In this document: positions 34,348 to 45,684 of the stretch, piece after piece
Position numbering within the stretch: position 1 is the first letter of the stretch
Layout: each line of letters starts with the position of its first letter
Assembly: GCA_026008535.1 (NCBI GenBank)
Contig: BRKX01000018.1
Span: forward strand, 17,740,088 to 17,804,087
Origin: Perilla frutescens
Lineage: Eukaryota > Streptophyta > Magnoliopsida > Lamiales > Lamiaceae
Direction of reading: 5' to 3'
DNA: 64,000 nt
Program-made: the position numbers and the translations under genes
Notes under the pieces: generated by a model
Databases searched by the model: none
What the model was told of the DNA's origin: nothing
What the model saw: only the letters and a program-made list of their open reading frames with translations

Positions 34348-35869
34348 ATGTATTTGCCTCAAGAGAAGAGCATTATGCCATCGAGGCTTTTTTCTTGCCT
34401 GATAGCGTTTTCGATCTTTCTATTGATTTCTTCGACATTGTCTCTCCTGCAGTTTGATCCCAATTCATTCATTCCTACATCATTTCTTGAGTTAATTCTG
34501 GTGAATAACACATATCTTAACCCGATAAGTCCTGGACCAACCAAAACCCCTTCTTTCCCTTACAATGAACCGATTCTTGGGGTTGCTACTCAAGGTTGGA
34601 ATGCCACAAATAGTAATACTAGGAACACGACGAAACAATGTGATCGAGATAATGCTCTTCTTAGGGTGTACATGTATGATTTGGCACCTGAGTTTCACTT
34701 CGGTTTGCTAGGGTGGAAGGGGAAGAATGCAAATGAAACATGGCCTAGTTTACGCGATGCAAAGAGAATACCATCGTACCCGGGGGGGCTAAATTTGCAG
34801 CACAGTACAGAGTATTGGCTCACTCTTGATCTTCTTGCATCAAATAGTGGGAATGTAGTTAGGCCGTGTAGTGTTTACAGGGTGCAGAATTCGAGCGAAG
34901 CAGACGTGATATTTGTACCCTTTTTCTCATCTTTGAGTTATAACCAACGGTCAAAGCGTCGTGAGAGGCGTGATGATAGGGTGCTGCAGGAAAAATTGGT
35001 GGATTTTTTGCAAGGTAGGGAGGAGTGGAAGGTTTCGGGTGGGAGGGATCATTTGGTTGTGGCTCACCACCCTAATAGCATGTTGTTTGCTCGGAAAAAG
35101 CTCGGTAAGAGCATGTTTGTGCTTTCGGACTTTGGGAGATACCCTCCCAATATAGCTAACATCGCCAAGGATGTGGTTGCTCCTTACAAGCATATGGTGA
35201 AGACCATTCCACCTGCTGCATCTGCTTCCTTCAATCAACGAACCACGCTGCTGTATTTCCAAGGAGCAATATATCGGAAAGATGTGAGTAGAGTTAGTTA
35301 TGCACATTTATATACATGCATGACTTATATGATTAATGTTAATGGCTGTGTGGTTTTTGTAGGGTGGAGTGATCCGTCAAGAACTATATTATCTTCTTAA
35401 GAAAGAGAAAAATGTTCATTTTTCTTTTGGAAGTGTGCAAAGAAATGGGGTGAAGGAGGCTGGCAAAGGGATGGCCTTATCCAAATATTGTCTGAATATT
35501 GCTGGAGATACTCCTTCGTCCAATCGTCTCTTCGATGCAATTGCTACTCACTGTGTTCCTGTAATAATCAGTGATGAGATCGAGCTTCCATTTGAAGATG
35601 TCCTCGACTACTCAGAATTCTGCGTATTTGTTCTTGCAGCGGATGCTGTGAAGAAGGGCTACCTTCTGAATCTTCTCAGAGGCATCAAACAAGAGAAATG
35701 GACCAAAATGTGGGAGAGGTTGAAGGAAATCAGCCTTCACTATGAATACCAATATCCATCTGAACCGAATGATGCTGTGGACATGATATGGCAGACGGTC
35801 TCACGCAAGAGAACCCCTATGAAGCTCAATGTTCACCGCAGAAATAGATACAGCAGATCACAATATTGA
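34348..35869 (+). CDS. Exostosin-family (GT47) glycosyltransferase, ARAD-like
   Basis: A type II Golgi membrane glycosyltransferase of CAZy family GT47. Plant members add sugars to pectin, xyloglucan or xylan. Two exons, 34348-35283 and 35363-35869, are joined by a 79-base GT-AG intron, giving 480 residues, a normal length for the family. A signal-anchor helix covers residues 12-36. A variable stem with N-glycosylation sites (NNT, NAT, NTT) follows. The exostosin domain starts at LLRVYMYDLAPEFH (about residue 104) and includes LQHSTEYWLTLDLL, ADVIFVPFF and, in exon 2, CLNIAGDTPSSNRLFDAIATHCVPVIISDEIELPFEDVLDYSEF (residues 354-397, given here in part as landmarks). The closest named relatives by pattern are ARAD1/ARAD2-type putative arabinosyltransferases, but the donor and acceptor are not known. 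An ATG at 34375 would also keep the membrane anchor. Confidence 0.93.
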
Positions 35870-36255
35870 TGAGAGGTTAATTAGCTAGGCTGTATATATA
35901 CAACTTCCTTGGAAATAGAATACACTAGTCTATGATGCCATGCTTATTTTCAAATGTCATTTTGGAGAAACGTACTGAATTAATATATATGATACAGCCT
36001 GATTCAGATGTTTCATGAAATCTCAAACTGTTGGGATATACATTAAATTAAGATGAACAAACCATTGAAAGCTATGGAAACTAAAGTTTTTCAACTATGG
36101 TTAGAGAGAGCCTAGCTAAACTTTACTTTGTAGCCGCATTTTCAGCTCGATCATTAATTATAGGCAAAATAAATAAAACAATCAAAACAAAACAAACCTA
36201 TACTTGAAACAAATTAAAGATTGTAGCAACAGCAACGGCAACAGCAGTTGATGCA

Positions 36256-36504
36256 TCAGCATTTGTTGTGAATAGGGTCTGCTCCTCTACGAACTCTTCT
36301 CTTTTGTGATTCGTTTGGATCAAACATCGTTGCAGGAGAAGGTGCAATATTCAGTGGCATGCTCATAGCTTCAGCATTCAGAATCGTCCCCCTTCTTAGC
36401 GCAACATCTATGCTTCTCAGCCCCGAGACACTATCCAGTTCAAAGCAACAAAACCCGAAGCAAAACACTGCAACTACGATGATTCTGCAGATTAAGCAGC
36501 CCAT
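36256..36504 (-). CDS. CLE45: CLE45-type signalling peptide precursor
   Basis: A secreted 82-residue prepropeptide without introns. Residues 1-28 form a signal peptide (MGCLICRIIVVAVFCFGFCC…). A variable region follows, and the CLE dodecapeptide RRVRRGADPIHN lies at residues 69-80, with only Lys-Cys after it. CLE peptides are cleaved out and perceived by LRR receptor kinases. The Arg-Arg-Val-Arg-Arg-Gly start is characteristic of CLE45, which in Arabidopsis restrains root protophloem through BAM3, and has also been tied to pollen-tube heat responses. Here position 7 is Ala where the Arabidopsis peptide has Ser. The gene is tail-to-tail with the GT47 gene, with 386 bp between stops. The small size and ordinary spacing mean it could easily be missed by automatic annotation. 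Confidence 0.88.
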   Translation of the reverse strand: MGCLICRIIVVAVFCFGFCCFELDSVSGLRSIDVALRRGTILNAEAMSMPLNIAPSPATMFDPNESQKRRVRRGADPIHNKC

Positions 36505-37494
36505 TTTCTTGGCAGTGAAGATGTTGAGACAATCGATGATTAAGAATAGACAGATAAATGCTCTGTTTGAAACTATATATGGCTATTATATGTGTGTTGT
36601 GACTTGTGAGATCTGTTGGGACTAAAGCAATAAAGCAGAAAAAGGGCCCAAACACATGAAGACAAGAAGTTGGATTCACCCCAATCATAAGCCTGTCATA
36701 GAAGCAAATTAATATAAGGCTGTTTTACAAGACTCTGACATGTTTGAATAAAAAGTTAGTTGGAAGCCAAGAATCTTTGTGTGTTTGTTCCCCTCAATCT
36801 CAAATCCTATTCCTTCCTCTTTTAGACCAATCCCTTCTGTCTCAATCAATTTCCCATGTCATCCCATTACTTAATTGTCTAGTTAGTTCTGTATTTTAAG
36901 AAATTTATCGTGTTTGTTGTTCGTTTTGCACTTACTCTCTAAACTCCCGTTTACACTTCTGCAATGTTCTACACTGTGGGTCACGGTGCCTAAGCAAAAC
37001 TATTGCTATTTTAACCTCAAAAACAATTCAATTGATTCTCTACACTACAAAGCTTTACTTGTTAGATGATCATTATAAAATTTTCTAAATTAGTTATGTC
37101 TTATATATGTGGGCCATAACAAGCTAAGTAGTGGAATATTATATTGTCCAAAGAAAAACAAGGATAATGAGTGGATCAGTAGAATGAGTGAAAGAATTGA
37201 GAGAGAAGCCATCCAAAGTGAAGATTTGTACAGTGACAAGAAAGGGGAGAATAAAGTGGGAAATAAATAGGTTGGGGTTAACTAAAAATACCAAATTGCA
37301 TTTTGCTTTATTGTTTCTTATTTTTGTTCACTTTAGAATTCCAAGCTCTTCTCTCTATGCACCAAAAATCACACTCTTGGTTTCTTGTGCTTAATGGCTA
37401 TCCCTTTATGCTTTTCTTTTGCTTCTTCTTTACCTAGCTTCACCAGTTTTAATTTAAACCCTCCATTCAAATTTCTTACACCACCTTCGTATAC

Positions 37495-37531
<37 letters not shown>

Positions 37532-39092
37532 GGGTGGCTATAATTTAACCACATTTAACGTACAATATTTTGTAGTCCAAATTCCAAAAACAATTTATGA
37601 GTATCAGTTTAAGGCGGTGGAATTAATACTATAATTATCTCGTGACTTTTTCTTTTGAACTTGAATTATCTGATGGTTTTGACAATGTGTTGATATATTG
37701 AATAGTTTGGTCTGATCTGCTAAAAGAAATGAATAAATAACAGTTTGATCTGATGCCGATTTCAATTCTGAGTGGATAATATAATGTAGAGGCTAATTAT
37801 TTATTTATTTTTTTAGAAGAATTTAGAGGCTAAAATTTATTTATTTATAAAATAATAATAAAGTCTATTAAACAGGGAGTATGTCGGAAGCCCAAGGTCA
37901 AGAGGAGGCTTTTTATGTTTAGGCCGATTAGCGCGTGTTACAGGGCTCATTAGCCCGTCTTGAGCATCAGCCCTAATAGGACCCAAAATGCAACCACCAC
38001 AAAAATAAAATAAAAATAGAAAGTAATACGAATAGCAAATAAATAAAAATAAGTAAAATAAATCAACAATAATAAAATTCTCGAATAGAAATATAAGTTT
38101 AAAATCTATAATTGGTACAAGATGAATTTTATGACCATATTGCAACCTCCATTTAGTAATAAATCTCTTTCCCGAAAATATATTTAATGTATTTGAAAAG
38201 ACAAAACTGACTTACAAAATTTCCTACTACCATCTTATTACTCATCTAAAACAAAATATTACTACAAGCATGTTCCTCCCCATTTGCAATTATATGAATG
38301 AGCTACGGCAAATCTCAATCACTCGTTTTCAATTTACAAAAAATGATAATTTAATGAATGTTAAGAGTATATAAAGGAAAAGACTTTAATGCACCTAACA
38401 TTGAAATTGTACTTTAATTTTAAAATTTTAAAATGGGCACAAAATAGGAAAGAGAAAACTTTTTTATATAACAGAGGGGTTAATTAAGAGTTCATATGAG
38501 ACGCACTCATTTGCGATCCCCCAACAATAAACTGTAATTAATAGAGACGTTAAATCGGAGTAATTATTAGTTAGTTAATTGTGGCTTCCCATTAATTTAT
38601 AACTTCTTATTTTAGTGGAGTGAAGGATGAATGGTGGTGAGTTCATCATTGGTAGGAAAAATTGGTCCGTCACAAACGCTAATAATTAATTAGCAAACTA
38701 GGTATGCTAAATTCTTTCTGTCACCCAAATATAGTTTCATTTTTCTCTCATGTATGATGTGTTTTAAAAAAGAAATCCACACACAATTTTTCTCATATGC
38801 CTTCATTTGCATTAATCAAAATTAAAATAAATTAAAATATAATAACTTAAACTAACAGTAAGAATTGAAGCTGGAGGGAGCATATAATTACTACAACCTT
38901 AATCAACAAGGAAATTTGATTATAATTTGGGTGCATACAAAAAGGGAATAAAGGATCCAATTAATTAAACTAGCTATCTTCATGGATGGATATATAGAAT
39001 AATTACTAAGCTACAATTTTAGGTCATAGTTCTTTCTGTTAAAAATAAAATAAAATATCACAATTTGAATTCCATCAACACTTTTAGGTTGA
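36505..39092. other. CLE gene upstream region and intergenic
   Basis: No additional gene is supported. A (CT)n microsatellite lies at 37498-37529. Short frames around 37188-38145 have no recognisable domain. An imperfect pair of Stowaway-like ends (about 38709 and 38872) is too weak to call. Confidence 0.5.
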
Positions 39093-39925
39093 CTAGCAGA
39101 GAAAGCGTGCATTGCACGCAATTCAACTAATTTACTTAAATTAATTATTAAAGTTTGGATGATTTTACTATATTAAATGAGTAGTCAATTTAATTTCCAG
39201 ATACTATTATATTTATAAAATGATATAAACATAAGAGACATAAAGTATAATTAAATTGTAACTATTCGAACACGAACGGAAATTTATAGTCTTTTAATTT
39301 ATTATATTTTTGTTGTTTTAATACACACACACACATAATAGGGAAAGAAGGATGCATGTATCCTTTCTCAATATCTTTTTTTTTTACAACAATTCTTAAC
39401 CTTTGATTGTTGACGTATATATGTATTAATATAATTCAATCTTCTATTCAACAATTTTTATTTTTATTTTACCGTCTAATAAAAATACAAATTTCTAATT
39501 AATATAAATGCACAAAATCTTGCACCGTCTATTTCAGAAACCTTTAGTATAAAGTTAATTCTTACTGAAATAATTTAAATAGTTAATGAATTCAAAATAT
39601 TATTAATTATATGATCTTTTACTATCATGACAAAACACCTTATCGCACATCAATTAATATAGTTTATCTCAAAAGTAAATTATATTTTTAACCCCTCTAT
39701 GTTATCAATTAATTTACGTATGATATCACGATACACTGAATCAATTGAACTGTTTTAATTATTACATATGTCGTAAAATATTAACTTTTTTGTGTGTATT
39801 TTATCCAAACATACATTTAATACTATATTTTTATTGAAATATAAATGACTACATTGAACTAATGAAACTAAAAATAACTTGACTAAATTAAAATGGATTT
39901 GAACGTATAAATATTAAGTTTTTAA

Positions 39926-39972
<47 letters not shown>

Positions 39973-42456
39973 TTATTATTATAACAACATGTGTTGCTCA
40001 ATGATAAAGAAATGATAAAATTTCAAGTTTGGTTAATAGTTTGTTGTGATATATTGTGTTCAAGGTTTCATGTTCAATATATATTTTCAAAATGTTATAC
40101 ATTGTTTACAATTTTTTTAAGAAAAGTATAATTTGATTGGCAGTTGTAATTCTTGATTCAATGACTAACTAATTTAATTAGTAGTAGAATATATATCATT
40201 CCTTCCACCCGAGGATTTAATCATCTCATTCAATCACAACAAATAATATATACCATTCTATAAAAAATTCTAATGTATAACACTTGTACATATAACTACG
40301 TATTATATTATTTTTCTATATTATGTTTAGCTAAATAGTTTTGGAATTTATGTTAAATAATTAATAATTCAATCTAGGTGGGAAATATTCAATTCTTCTA
40401 TTTCAACTCTTTTATCAGTAACTGGACTATGTTCATTCTCAATCACATGATTATGGGCAGTCAATATAATCCATATTCTAAAAAATTGTGCAATATTCAT
40501 TCCTCCCCACATATTTAATTAACTATTCTTAATTAACTGAATAGTCTAATATAAAATATGTTATATATAATTATCAAACCAACCAATATTCTAAATTTCT
40601 CAAATTATAAATTAATAAACTAGAAAAACATAACATTTGAACTAAAATTTAAAATTTATTTTTCCTATCAATCATTTATTATTGTAATATTTTAAAAGCA
40701 ATGTATAAATGTTAAATTCGTTTAAAGTTGGTGATTTTTTTTTACAATTAACCATATTTTTAAAACTTTGTCTAGCAATTTTCAAAATAAAGATCCCAAA
40801 TTTTTCTATATTAAACAATTCTTATATTTATCTTCATCATTTACTTTTTTTAGGTGTTCTTCACATTAATAGATATATTTTCTAATAATTCAGCATATAT
40901 CATCTACATGTCTTGTTGGTACAGTCAACACAATAACTAGAGAAGTTGAAATTTAGTTTCAATAAATTTAATTGAAACTACTTTCAATCATATGAATGAG
41001 AATGGACACATAAATTTCAAAGAATAAATTAAAACTTAGCATTTTGGTTTTATAGACTATGGAACCTTTTTTTTTTCAATTTTCTTTCATACCATGTAAC
41101 ATAATTCGGAACACACACACACACACACACTATAATTGTCACAACTAAAATTATATATTTTCTATTAAAAACTACTTAAATAGCTTATATTAAATGAATC
41201 AAATCACTGATTGAATGTCATTCCAATTGATCATCTTATCTTTTTTTCCCACATTAATGATTGATGAATATCTAATTATTGAATATTGACAGATAACTTC
41301 TTAAGAACAATGAGGTTAGCTTATAATCTTTCCATAAATTTAAGTTTTTATTTTTCAATCTCTTCATTGGGATGTAATATGTATAAACTATGCAATAGTA
41401 CAATTCTATTGAAATAATATTTAAATTATACAATATAATATATTATATGTGGAGAATTAATTATATATATATATATATTATGTTTTTTTATTTTTTTTTC
41501 TTGTTTGATATGACTAACATGATGCAGAAATAATTGGTGGAGAATTAATTGATGTGGATGAAGAATTGTAATAGTACAATACTATTGAAATAAATATAAT
41601 GAAATAATATAGAATGATTGATGGAGAAGAAATTCTTGATTTTTGATAGCTAACTTCTCAAGTATTATCGACTTAGTTTATAATCTTTTTATAAATTCAA
41701 GCTTTTATTTTTCAAACTCTTCATTTGGATGTAGTTTATATAGATGATGTAATTGATGGAGAATTAATTCACGTGTGTGAATGAAAAATTATAATACTAC
41801 AATTCTATTGAATTAATTATCTAATATATTATATTGTTGTGGGATTATACTTTTTATTTTCTTTCTTGTTTGTTGTGGTTGATATGATAGAGAAATAATT
41901 GGTGGAAAATTAATATGATGTGGATATATAAAGAATTGAAAGAGTACAATACTATTGATATAAATATAATAGATTATATTGAATAATTAATAATTAATTA
42001 TATAATATAGTATATTACTATTTTACCCTTAAATTAAGTGCGTATTATGAATATAATAGACAAATCATATTTTGTAAGAAATCAAATAAATATAATATAT
42101 TATATTTACAACTAATTATTTTTAATATTTTACATTAGGGATAATTTTATATAGTAGAGTTCAATTATAACAAAACTATTGAAATAAATATAATATATTA
42201 TATTACAAAAAATATTATTTATAATATTTTATATTATGGATAATTTTATGTAGTAGAGTTCAATTATTAGGGATAATTTTATGTAGTATAGTTAAATTAT
42301 AACAAAACTATTGAAATAAATATAATATATTATATTTACAAAAATAGTTGTAATATATTATATTACTTTTTTACCCTTGAATTAATTGCAAATTGTGGAC
42401 ATAATAGGCAACTCATATTTTGTAAGACATATCCACACTTTTTATATAGGTATAGA
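39093..42456 (-). mobile_element. Non-autonomous Helitron candidate, 3.4 kb
   Basis: On the minus strand the 3' end shows the hairpin GCGTGC-AAT-GCACGC, then TTTCTCTG and CTAG, followed by T (plus strand 39092 = A). Reading minus-wards, the 5' end at 42456 is TCTATACCTATATAAAAAGT, preceded by A. So it has A|TC…CTAG|T, a hairpin at the right distance and a typical plant Helitron start. The interior is very AT-rich, with tandem units of about 349 bp (41288-41985) and about 130 bp (42065-42360). No Rep/helicase ORF is seen. The two ends were paired by signature only, because no empty site is available in the window. Confidence 0.65.
41288..42360. repeat. Tandem subrepeats inside the Helitron candidate
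   Basis: Two units of about 349 bp start at 41288 and 41637, sharing 'taacttct(t/c)aag', 'agcttataatctttccataa' and 'tcttcat(t/t)gggatgta' variants. Further right, a unit holding 'caaaactattgaaataaata' recurs at about 42171 and 42303. Confidence 0.7.
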
Positions 42457-43137
42457 TATATATAAAATATAAAAACTAAATAAAGTTATACATTGTTGTC
42501 TATTATTTTTATTCATAAAAATATATCCATGCATGCATTTATAAAAGGACGAACCTATGGTAAGGTTTAGACATGTATTATGTATAGATCAACAAAGCTA
42601 TATCCTAGGTGTTTATGAATACATTTACGTACTTATCTTATATTACTCCATATGATAGACAAAACACAAAAATATGTAAATTACAGATTCATTTTGTTCT
42701 ATTTTTCCTAATGCAAATTAACTAGACTTGAAATTCATATATATCTAATGAAGTGTCTATACAATGGTTTTAATTTTAAAAATCATATATACACACACAG
42801 CAATTTATAAAAACTCTGTTCCAATGTATTTTTTAATTAAAGGTAGGAACATATACTAATTATTTCGATCATGCATGCATATTTGAACTGGATGCGAAGC
42901 CGTGATAGATTTTCTTCAATTTCCCAGGTTTGGAAATTATTGTTAGTCATTGTAACGTGTAAGGAACTCATAGTCTCTCTCCTTCAATTTCAGTTGCTTT
43001 AGCTATAGCTATATATATAGCTACAGTTTATCGATGTTCGTTCGTTTCCTCATCATACAGGAGTATAAATCTTGACCATTAATCATTTTAATTATTTCTT
43101 TTCTAAAAAAAAAAACAGTATAAACTTTATTCTCTCC

Positions 43138-43181
<44 letters not shown>

Positions 43182-45214
43182 GTGTGTGTGTTTCATAGAT
43201 CGATCAGGCCACAAAAAATTATTAACCAGTAAATCCATCGATTCCGCCCAAATTACCCGAAAACCGAGAAGATAAACTGATCTCTAAATCAGTATTATAA
43301 TTATGAAGGGTTTCACGTGTGAAATTTAAATTACGGTTTATTGCCTTGTACAGAGCAATCCAATAATTAGTCTATTTTTATAATACTGTATATTTAGTAA
43401 ACTATTTCTCCATTGCTGAAAATCACTGTTTCATTGTAAATACATATTTAATGAAAAAAAAGAGGGGATTAATTGTGGCACCATCACAGTGAGGATTGGA
43501 TGAGCGTGGATTGAAGAGAGAGAAAAGCAGCCCCCAAAGTGTTGCACGCTGCGCAGAGACTAACAAATAGAATTGTCAGTGTCACTCATCTGTTTCTGAA
43601 TCCATTATGAAGGATCATCAACCGTCAAACTTTAATTTTCTCCTTTTAGAATTACACAATATTTTTTTTTAAATAACTGTAATTTAAGTTAGTGGTATAT
43701 ATACATGGCTTATGCTTGTATAGGTAAATGACGGGTTCCATCATCAATCCCCCTCGCATTGAAAATATTCTTCATGTATTGGTGGGGGAACATATATATC
43801 CTTAACTTAATTAATTAATAACTTCCATTAATATTATATTATAAAGAGGGAGAAAATGGGTCTTAATTACAATTTTTCTTCTTCAAAAATCACCCTGCAC
43901 TAGTCCGTGTCAATAGGCATCATCCTGTATCCAATTTATCGAATTTATACTTATTTTTTAACGTCTCGAATTAATAGAGACTCCGTTTTCCCAAACAAAT
44001 TTTTAATTAATTTTCTTAGCAATACAAAATTTCATCCATTTCCAATTAGGTGCACATATGAGAACATATAAAGCATTGAATTTAGGGACTTGTTGAAAGT
44101 ATACTACGTACTGATCAAAAAAAAAGTTGAAAGTATACTATTGATTGTTGAACGACATGGAGTACTGATTAAATTAAATCAATAACGCTATGCACCTTAA
44201 CTGGATAGATTATACAGTATTTTGTTAACTTTTATTCTACCTCATATACTTTAATTTTCATTATTTGCATTAAAAATCACAGTCTTTTGACCATTTCGAA
44301 ATTACAAGATATTTGAATCAAAAGTGAAAATGAATAGTCGATCAAATAATTAAAAGTAAATGTGATAAATAAATTATAATTTATAAACAATAGTCCATAT
44401 AAGAAAAAAATACTTTGAAATTTGAATTCAAAGTAAGATGATTGACGAATATTTATATATTAAATTTTGAACGTGAGTAATGAAAAATAATAAACTTACA
44501 TGAGTACTGAACTAAATCAGAAATTAACTAACATGCATTATTACAATTTACATGAAAATTATGAAAACAGTTGATCGATAAAAAATAACAAAAGGAAATG
44601 AGATATTGAGTTGTGTGATCAAACTTTTAATCGAGCTTTTATCAAGTTTTTTTACTGAGCTTTTTATCGAACTTGAACTCGTCATTATTGAGACACGCGA
44701 GCTTAAATCGAACTCAATGACAAATATTATTAGTCAAGCCAAACTCGATTGTGAAGGTATTCAATTTATTTACAAGAAACAGAGATTATTTGCATTAACA
44801 TGATTACAATTTAAAAGAAATAGTATAAAAAATAAATAGAAAATAATTACTTAATGAAAAATTAAAGTAAGAGGAAAGAAAACTGGAAACACAAATTGAC
44901 GATTGAATCGATCATAACCCCAAATCAAATTCAACACCTTCTTTAGTTCTCCTCCCCGCATGCCTAATAGACTAATAGTAAATAATGTTACAAAATTTAT
45001 ACAGAAAGCTGAAAATAGTTAAATTGCCATCTTATAGTTGTAAAATAGTTAGAATGTTGTAATTTTTAATGCAAAAATAAAATAAAATACATTTCATGAT
45101 AGAGTTACATAAAATGGAATTGAAGGAGTACGATTAATTTTTTTAAATATTGTTATTATATCTCTAGGACCTATTCCTAAACTCCAACAAATTTGAAGCT
45201 TAAATAATTATATG
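42457..45214. other. Intergenic, no gene seen
   Basis: TA tracts at 43140-43170. A GC-richer block at about 43455-43620 ('gaggattggatgagcgtgga', then 'cagcccccaaagtgttgcac') stands out but has no ORF and no clear hairpin. A frame at 44606-44803 shows no domain. Confidence 0.5.
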
Positions 45215-45677
45215 GAGTAAATTACACTTTTAGTCCTGTAAAAATAGGGTTCAAACACCTTTAGTCTCAAAATATACAATTTTGGTCCAAGTTATTTTTC
45301 CGACATTTTTGGTCCCATAATTTATATTTCAACACTTTTGATCTAAAAAATTAACGGACTATACTTAACATCCGTTAAGAACCTATTTTGAAGTCAAAAC
45401 GGTTCCTATTTTGGATAGCAATTTTGATTATCTTTCCTCTATTTTTCACCCCTAGATGGTGCAACCAAATTAATTAAGAAAATAGGTAATGTTTTGGCTC
45501 AAAAATAGGTATTTAACGGATGTTAAGTATAATCCGTTACTTTTTGTAACAAAAAGTGCTGAAATATAAAATGTGAGATCAAAAATGTAGAAAAATTAAC
45601 TTGGAACCAAAATTATACATTTTGGGATTAAAAGTGTTTGAACTCAGTTCTTACGGGATCAAAAGTGTAATTTACTC
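45215..45677. mobile_element. Short TIR element (MITE) with ~100-bp inverted repeats
   Basis: The left arm begins GAGTAAATTACACTTTTAGT, and the right arm read inward begins GAGTAAATTACACTTTTGAT. The arms stay similar for about 100 bp, through 'caaaatatacaattttggt' and 'ttttccgacatttttggtc'. The flanks share TAATTAT, in keeping with an imperfect 8-9-bp duplication (Mutator-like or hAT). It has no coding capacity. Confidence 0.75.
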
Positions 45678-45684
45678 TAATTAT

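Noticed and set aside
38709..38885. Possible Stowaway MITE ('ctttctgtcacccaaatatagt' … 'ctggagggagcata')
   Set aside because: The ends do not match well and no TA duplication could be placed.
39990..40085. tRNA-like words ('gttgctcaatgataaa', 'gtgttcaaggtttc')
   Set aside because: No cloverleaf can be drawn and the boxes are degenerate.
43500..43560. miR159/319-like string 'tggattgaagagagag'
   Set aside because: It mismatches the known mature sequences at several positions and no foldback partner was seen.
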